Assembly: GCA_022592445.1 (NCBI GenBank) | Contig: JABYQR010000567.1 | Location: forward strand, 1 to 19,396 | Length of the DNA: 19,396 nt | Direction: 5' to 3' | Source: Cytidiella melzeri | Taxonomy: Eukaryota; Basidiomycota; Agaricomycetes; Polyporales; Irpicaceae | Part shown: piece by piece, positions 16,199 to 19,396 of the stretch | How the letters are laid out: the number at the start of each line of letters is the position of its first letter | How positions within the stretch are numbered: position 1 is the first letter of the stretch | Program-made: the position numbers and the translations under genes | The notes under the pieces: model-generated | What the model saw: only the letters and a program-made list of their open reading frames with translations | Databases searched by the model: none | Told to the model about the DNA's origin: nothing

Positions 16199-17851
16199 AT
16201 GTCAGCCCAAGCATCCTCCTCGCGTCGCGTCGCTCCTCGCCCAGCCACCCGTCGCAACCGCTCACCCCTCCGCACCATGACCGCTCGCGTGGGCAAAGGT
16301 CCCACTCCACCACCGCTTTCTCCTGCTGAGCAGCTGCTCGCCGTGCGCGAACAGCTCGAGGCTTCCTCGGCCGTCTTAGACTCGGTCCTGCGGATACGCG
16401 CTGACCTCACTGGTGGGTGGGTCGCTGAGGTGATCGAAATCTTCGTAAGTACCCTCTTCTCCTCTACCACCTCCCAGCTCACTCTCCTTTCTAGCAAGCG
16501 TACGAGGACGTGTCGCCTCTCTGCGAGGACCAAGGTACCAACCTCGCGTTCCTCGACCTCTTTTCTCCCTTTGCCGCCGAAGAGCACCGCGTCCGCCTGC
16601 CGCAAGCCCAGCAGGTCGCCCTCCGTAACGCCCTCCGCCCTCTCTGGCGCAGCCTCAGCGCCCACCTCCGCCAAGCGTCCTACGTCGAGGCCCCCATCGT
16701 CGAGCTCCTGCTCGAATGGGACTGGTGGGTCGGCGACTGGCCTAAGCACGAGGCCGATTTGGACGCTGAGGGTTCTGCCGATGAACACGAGTCCTCGGCT
16801 TCCCGTTCGCGGTCTGCCAGCGTCGCGCAGGAGCCGGAGCTCGTCGTGATCGAGCTCACGGACGAGGATGAGGACGAGGACGAGGCGCAGCCGCGTCCTC
16901 CCCTGAAGCGCAAGAGGGCAGCCTCTTCCGCCTCTCTCGAGGTGAGGGCCGGGCCACCGGCCAAGAAATTATCGCAGGCGCAGCAAGACCAGCTGCAGGG
17001 TGTGGGCCCCAACCCTCTCACCGGCAAGGAGTGGCGAAACCTGCCGACCCACTGGACCGCGACCACCGTCGCTCTCGGCGAGAGCCGGGTGCGTCTCTTC
17101 TCTCTCTCTCTCTCTCTCTCGCTAACCTCCCCACTCCTCCAGTGCGATTTTTGCAAGGAAAAGGACGTCGAGCGGTGCTACCGCCCAAGCAACGGTACGC
17201 GGTACTTCCGGTGTCTGCCCTGTGCAGACATCAAACACGCCTGCCGGTTCAACGGCAAGCCCTTCGACGAGGTCGCGCCGGACGTCGCCCAGGCTCAGGA
17301 GGATGCCAGCGTCGTCAACGAGGAGCCGGCTGCCCCCCTCTCTGCGTCCTCCGCCGCCACCTCTCGCCCTCAGATCGCCGCCTCCGTCGCCTCCGACAGC
17401 AAGGGCAAGGGCAAGGCCCCGCTCTCCTCCTCGCGTCGCCGCCGCAGGTCCCAGCGGCCTCAAGATGGACGTTGTGGTGTCCCCTCTGCGACCTGAGCTG
17501 CGTCGCCCTCAGGACGCCCGACCTCCCTCTCCTTCTCCTGCTCCCGTCGCCTTCAACGTCGACGACGTTCTTGAGGAGGTACCTGGCCGATCCGCGGAGC
17601 TCCCTGGCGGCGCTCCCCCCGCTCCCGCCCCTGCCCGCGTCACAAACCGGGTGGTACTGCAACAGTACCTCAGCGGCCTCGAGACCGAGCTCGGTGCCGT
17701 CCTTAGTCGGCTCACCGTTGGCGAGGCGCGGATGGCAGCGCTGCGCACCAACGCTTCGCTGTACAAGGCGAAGATCTTGGCTGCACGGCGCGAGTTGGAG
17801 CAGGTCATCGCTGAGGAGGCCGCTCTCTTCGCCGGTCCTTCCCGTCGGTAG
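16199..17851 (+). CDS. Spliced gene for an acidic nuclear-type protein with a six-Cys cluster
   Basis: Function unknown. Exon 1 is 16199-16444 (82 codons, ATG after CT-rich DNA), intron 16445-16494 (GTAAGT...CTAG), exon 2 16495-17088 (198 codons), intron 17089-17142 (GTGCGT, (TC)n, branch site CTAAC, CCAG), exon 3 from 17143. Exons join in phase 0. Features in order: basic Ser/Arg/Pro N-terminus; helical region (SPAEQLLAVREQLEASSAVL, VALRNALRPLWRSLSAHL); acidic tract ELTDEDEDEDEA; basic LKRKR, a possible nuclear signal; the cluster CDFCKEKDVERC...CLPC...C (CX2CX7CX11CX2CX6C, residues 281-314) starting exactly at exon 3. The straight frame stops at 17496. A better C-terminus with a coiled coil (LQQYLSGLETELGAVLSRL) lies in the next frame from about 17447 to 17851, so one indel or an unseen intron is likely. 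Confidence 0.75.
16445..16494 (+). other. Intron 1 of the six-Cys gene (50 bp)
   Basis: Donor GTAAGT, acceptor CTAG, pyrimidine-rich interior. Removing it joins ...VAEVIEIF to QAYEDVSPLCED in phase 0. The alternative acceptor at 16498 would break the frame. Confidence 0.8.
17089..17142 (+). other. Intron 2 of the six-Cys gene (54 bp)
   Basis: Donor GTGCGT, a (TC)n run at about 17097-17120, branch site GCTAAC at 17121-17126, acceptor CCAG. It joins ...TVALGESR to CDFCKEKD, so the Cys cluster begins with exon 3. Confidence 0.85.
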
Positions 17852-17988
17852 GGGTTCCTGGGTTGTCGCTGTCGCTTGATTGTTGCTGTCTTTTGCTGTG
17901 CTTCGCTACATCCTGTACTACTGCTACCTAATGAATTGTTTTCGCCGCTTCTTTTATGAGTGAAGTAAGAAAAGAGAGAAAACTCAGA

Positions 17989-18018
17989 AATAAATAAAGA
18001 AAAGAAATGCATAAATAA
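17989..18018 (+). terminator. Poly(A) signals of the six-Cys gene
   Basis: AATAAA at 17989-17994, 17993-17998 and 18013-18018, 138-167 bp after the stop at 17851. This fits a separate Pol II transcript with its own 3' end, before the polypurine motif at 18053. Confidence 0.6.
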
Positions 18019-18052
18019 AATGCGAGGCTTGGGTGTGGGCGCATGTGTATCC

Positions 18053-18066
18053 CTCCCCCCAACTAA
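18053..18066 (-). promoter_or_regulatory. Polypurine-tract-like motif, copy B, after E3 pol
   Basis: The minus strand reads TTAGTTGGGGGGAG followed by GGATAC. It lies 210 bp downstream of the E3 pol stop, where the polypurine tract and 3' LTR start of a Ty3/gypsy element belong. Identical over 14 bases to copy A at 16015-16028. Confidence 0.6.
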
Positions 18067-18275
18067 TAAATTTGCCCTGTCCTCAGGGCGCAGGCGTCGA
18101 ATATGTGAAAAAAAAAATTTTTGTTAGCGCAAACAACTCTCAGTAAGTCATCATGGAATCGCCGCGCGCAGAATGGTAGTCCGAAAGATAGGAAGGAAAA
18201 AAAATACGCGAGACGCAGCCAAAAAATGGAAACAATATAATATAAAATTACAACTCATCGTCAAGCGTGTTGCGC
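18067..18275 (-). other. E3 3' untranslated stretch
   Basis: Lies between the pol stop at 18276 and the polypurine motif. It holds an A/T run at 18109-18122 and an A-rich patch at 18196-18245. No gene seen. Confidence 0.5.
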
Positions 18276-19394
18276 CTAGGCGTCGAGTGCGCCCACCGGC
18301 TCTTCTTCGTCCTCTGCCGCGTGTGTGTCGCCCAGCGGCTCGTCTTCATCGTCGTCGCCTTGCGACCGCGACGCCTCCATCTCCTTGAGCCGTTCTAAAG
18401 TGATCTCGGCGAAGCCGTCTGGTAAGGGAATTTCAGCGCGCGCGAGATACGGAATGACTCTAAAGGCTGCCACTGGCCGGTCCAACACCGCGCCGTCCAA
18501 CTCGCAGAGAACGTAAGCTCCTCCTCGATTTCTGGCGACCACGATTAGCGGCCCGAGATACCGCGCGCGCATCTTGCGGTTCAACGCCTTCTCGATCGCT
18601 GTGTTGCGGATCAGTACGAGCGATCCTCTCTTGAAGTCGAAGTCGCGGATGGTATGCATGTGTTCGACCTCGAACCGTTGCGCCGCCTTAGTGCGCGACT
18701 CCATAACCTTGTCTCGTAGCGCGACCAGATGCTCCCTACGCTTTTGTAGCGCGATCGCTCGCCGACTGATAAGGTCTTCGGTAGACAACACAGAGTCCGG
18801 CGCCGGCTGTAGGTAGGTTGCTTCTACGATGTCGAGCGGAATTATTGGATGCGTGCCAGTGACTGCAAAGTAGGGGGAACAGCCCATCCGTTTGCGTGTT
18901 GTGATTCGCTCCGACCAGAACACCGATGCCGCGACCTGTGACCACCGACCCGCGTCCCCATCCGCCGCCTTATAGAGTGCCTGGCGAACATCGTAGTGAG
19001 CTCGCTCGACCTGTCCGTTCGCTCGCGAGTTGTAGCCGCTGATTCGGATGTGATGAATATGGTAACGCTTGCCCAGGTATTCGATCGCGTTGACGAACGC
19101 GCCTCCGTTGTCCGAGACTATTTCCGACAGCGCGCCCCAGCGACAGAGAATGTCGGTGAAAATCCAATCGCCTAGCGTTTTCCCAGTCTCGGAGCGAAGG
19201 GCGCGGAACTCCGGCCAATGCGTGATTGAACAGCGCCCTTGTACCACGTACTTGAAGCCCCCAGACGCTGGCAGGTGCATAGTGTCCATGTATACTTTCG
19301 CGAAGAGCGGCGCCGGTTGTTGGACCGTCGGAGGAAGCAGAATCTGCCGCTTCTGTCGCGTCTGGCAGATATGACAAGTCCGGATGTACCACGC
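18276..19394 (-). CDS. E3 pol, integrase part (5' part outside window)
   Basis: C-terminal 372 residues of a Ty3/gypsy pol, open to the window edge; the ATG at 19289 is internal. From the edge: RTCHICQTRQ, the CX2C half of the zinc-binding domain; APLFAKVYMDTMHLP with the first catalytic Asp; EIVSDNGGAFVNAIEYL with the second; NSRANGQVERAHYDV with the Glu, giving D,D(34)E; a conserved block SVFWSERITTRKRMGCSPYF; and RYLGPLIVVARNRGGAYVL with PVAAFRVIPYLAR, the GPY-like C-terminal module. There is no chromodomain; an acidic tail (SQGDDDEDEPLGD) ends the protein. This type is very common in basidiomycete genomes and is a different lineage from E1. No frameshift or stop was found in the visible part, so E3 may be a young copy. 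Confidence 0.92.
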   Translation of the reverse strand, partial: AWYIRTCHICQTRQKRQILLPPTVQQPAPLFAKVYMDTMHLPASGGFKYVVQGRCSITHWPEFRALRSETGKTLGDWIFTDILCRWGALSEIVSDNGGAFVNAIEYLGKRYHIHHIRISGYNSRANGQVERAHYDVRQALYKAADGDAGRWSQVAASVFWSERITTRKRMGCSPYFAVTGTHPIIPLDIVEATYLQPAPDSVLSTEDLISRRAIALQKRREHLVALRDKVMESRTKAAQRFEVEHMHTIRDFDFKRGSLVLIRNTAIEKALNRKMRARYLGPLIVVARNRGGAYVLCELDGAVLDRPVAAFRVIPYLARAEIPLPDGFAEITLERLKEMEASRSQGDDDEDEPLGDTHAAEDEEEPVGALDA

Positions 19395-19396
19395 GA

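Larger units (their letters stand above)
18053..19396 (-). mobile_element. E3: Ty3/gypsy element, 3' end only
   Basis: Integrase, 3' untranslated DNA and polypurine-like motif of a non-chromodomain Ty3/gypsy element that continues beyond the right edge. Its 3' LTR should begin just left of 18053. The spliced plus-strand gene lies there instead, followed by a second polypurine-like motif at 16015. The element's true left end is therefore either about 18046 or somewhere left of 16012. Confidence 0.75.

Noticed and set aside
16117..16788. 223-codon minus-strand ORF opposite the spliced gene
   Set aside because: The plus strand has canonical introns that restore the frame, and the minus frame is a GC-rich shadow running through them.

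Overview
The window looks like fungal, most probably basidiomycete, DNA. The pol families match Ty3/gypsy elements that are abundant in Basidiomycota, and the one convincingly spliced gene has 50-54 bp introns, one with a CTAAC branch site. I cannot name the species. Most of the window is layered retroelement DNA; no rRNA, tRNA or CRISPR array was seen.

Layout. (1) 571-8234, minus strand: a complete Ty3/gypsy chromovirus, here E1. It has two LTRs, a polypurine tract, gag, protease, RT, RNase H and a 589-codon integrase with a chromodomain. It is flanked by the 5-bp duplication GTGGG. Gag, protease and RT carry many frameshifts, but integrase is open throughout. An extra ORF lies between the 5' LTR and gag. 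(2) 313-570 plus 8235 to about 11940, minus strand: an older Ty3/gypsy element, E2, into which E1 jumped. Removing E1 and one GTGGG restores E2's reading frame. E2 keeps gag, protease and the protease-RT linker; RT, RNase H and integrase are not visible. (3) About 11940-14217, minus strand: a non-LTR retrotransposon (LINE) with an AP-type endonuclease and the start of an RT. It is cut off before the RT active site by E2's LTR-side DNA and is split in the endonuclease by an LTR-like insertion. The nest is therefore probably E1 in E2 in LINE.

(4) 14218-16198: a GC-rich stretch with a cluster of CGCAGT hexamers, a small Cys-containing ORF on the minus strand with a TATA box, and a polypurine-tract/LTR-like edge at 16015-16028. 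(5) 16199-17851, plus strand: a three-exon gene for an acidic, NLS-bearing protein with a six-cysteine cluster and a C-terminal coiled coil. (6) 18053 to the window end, minus strand: the 3' end of a third Ty3/gypsy element, E3. It has a non-chromodomain integrase followed by a second copy of the polypurine-tract motif.

Points most worth checking. The E1 LTRs are identical over 548 bp but differ by roughly 20% over the next 209 bp, and the switch falls at the predicted U3/R boundary. The spliced six-Cys gene lies antisense to E3 between two copies of the E3-type 3'-terminus motif, so it could be element-borne cargo. E1 carries an ORF upstream of gag. Gag and protease are in a -1 relation at a T-run next to the gag stop in both E1 and E2.
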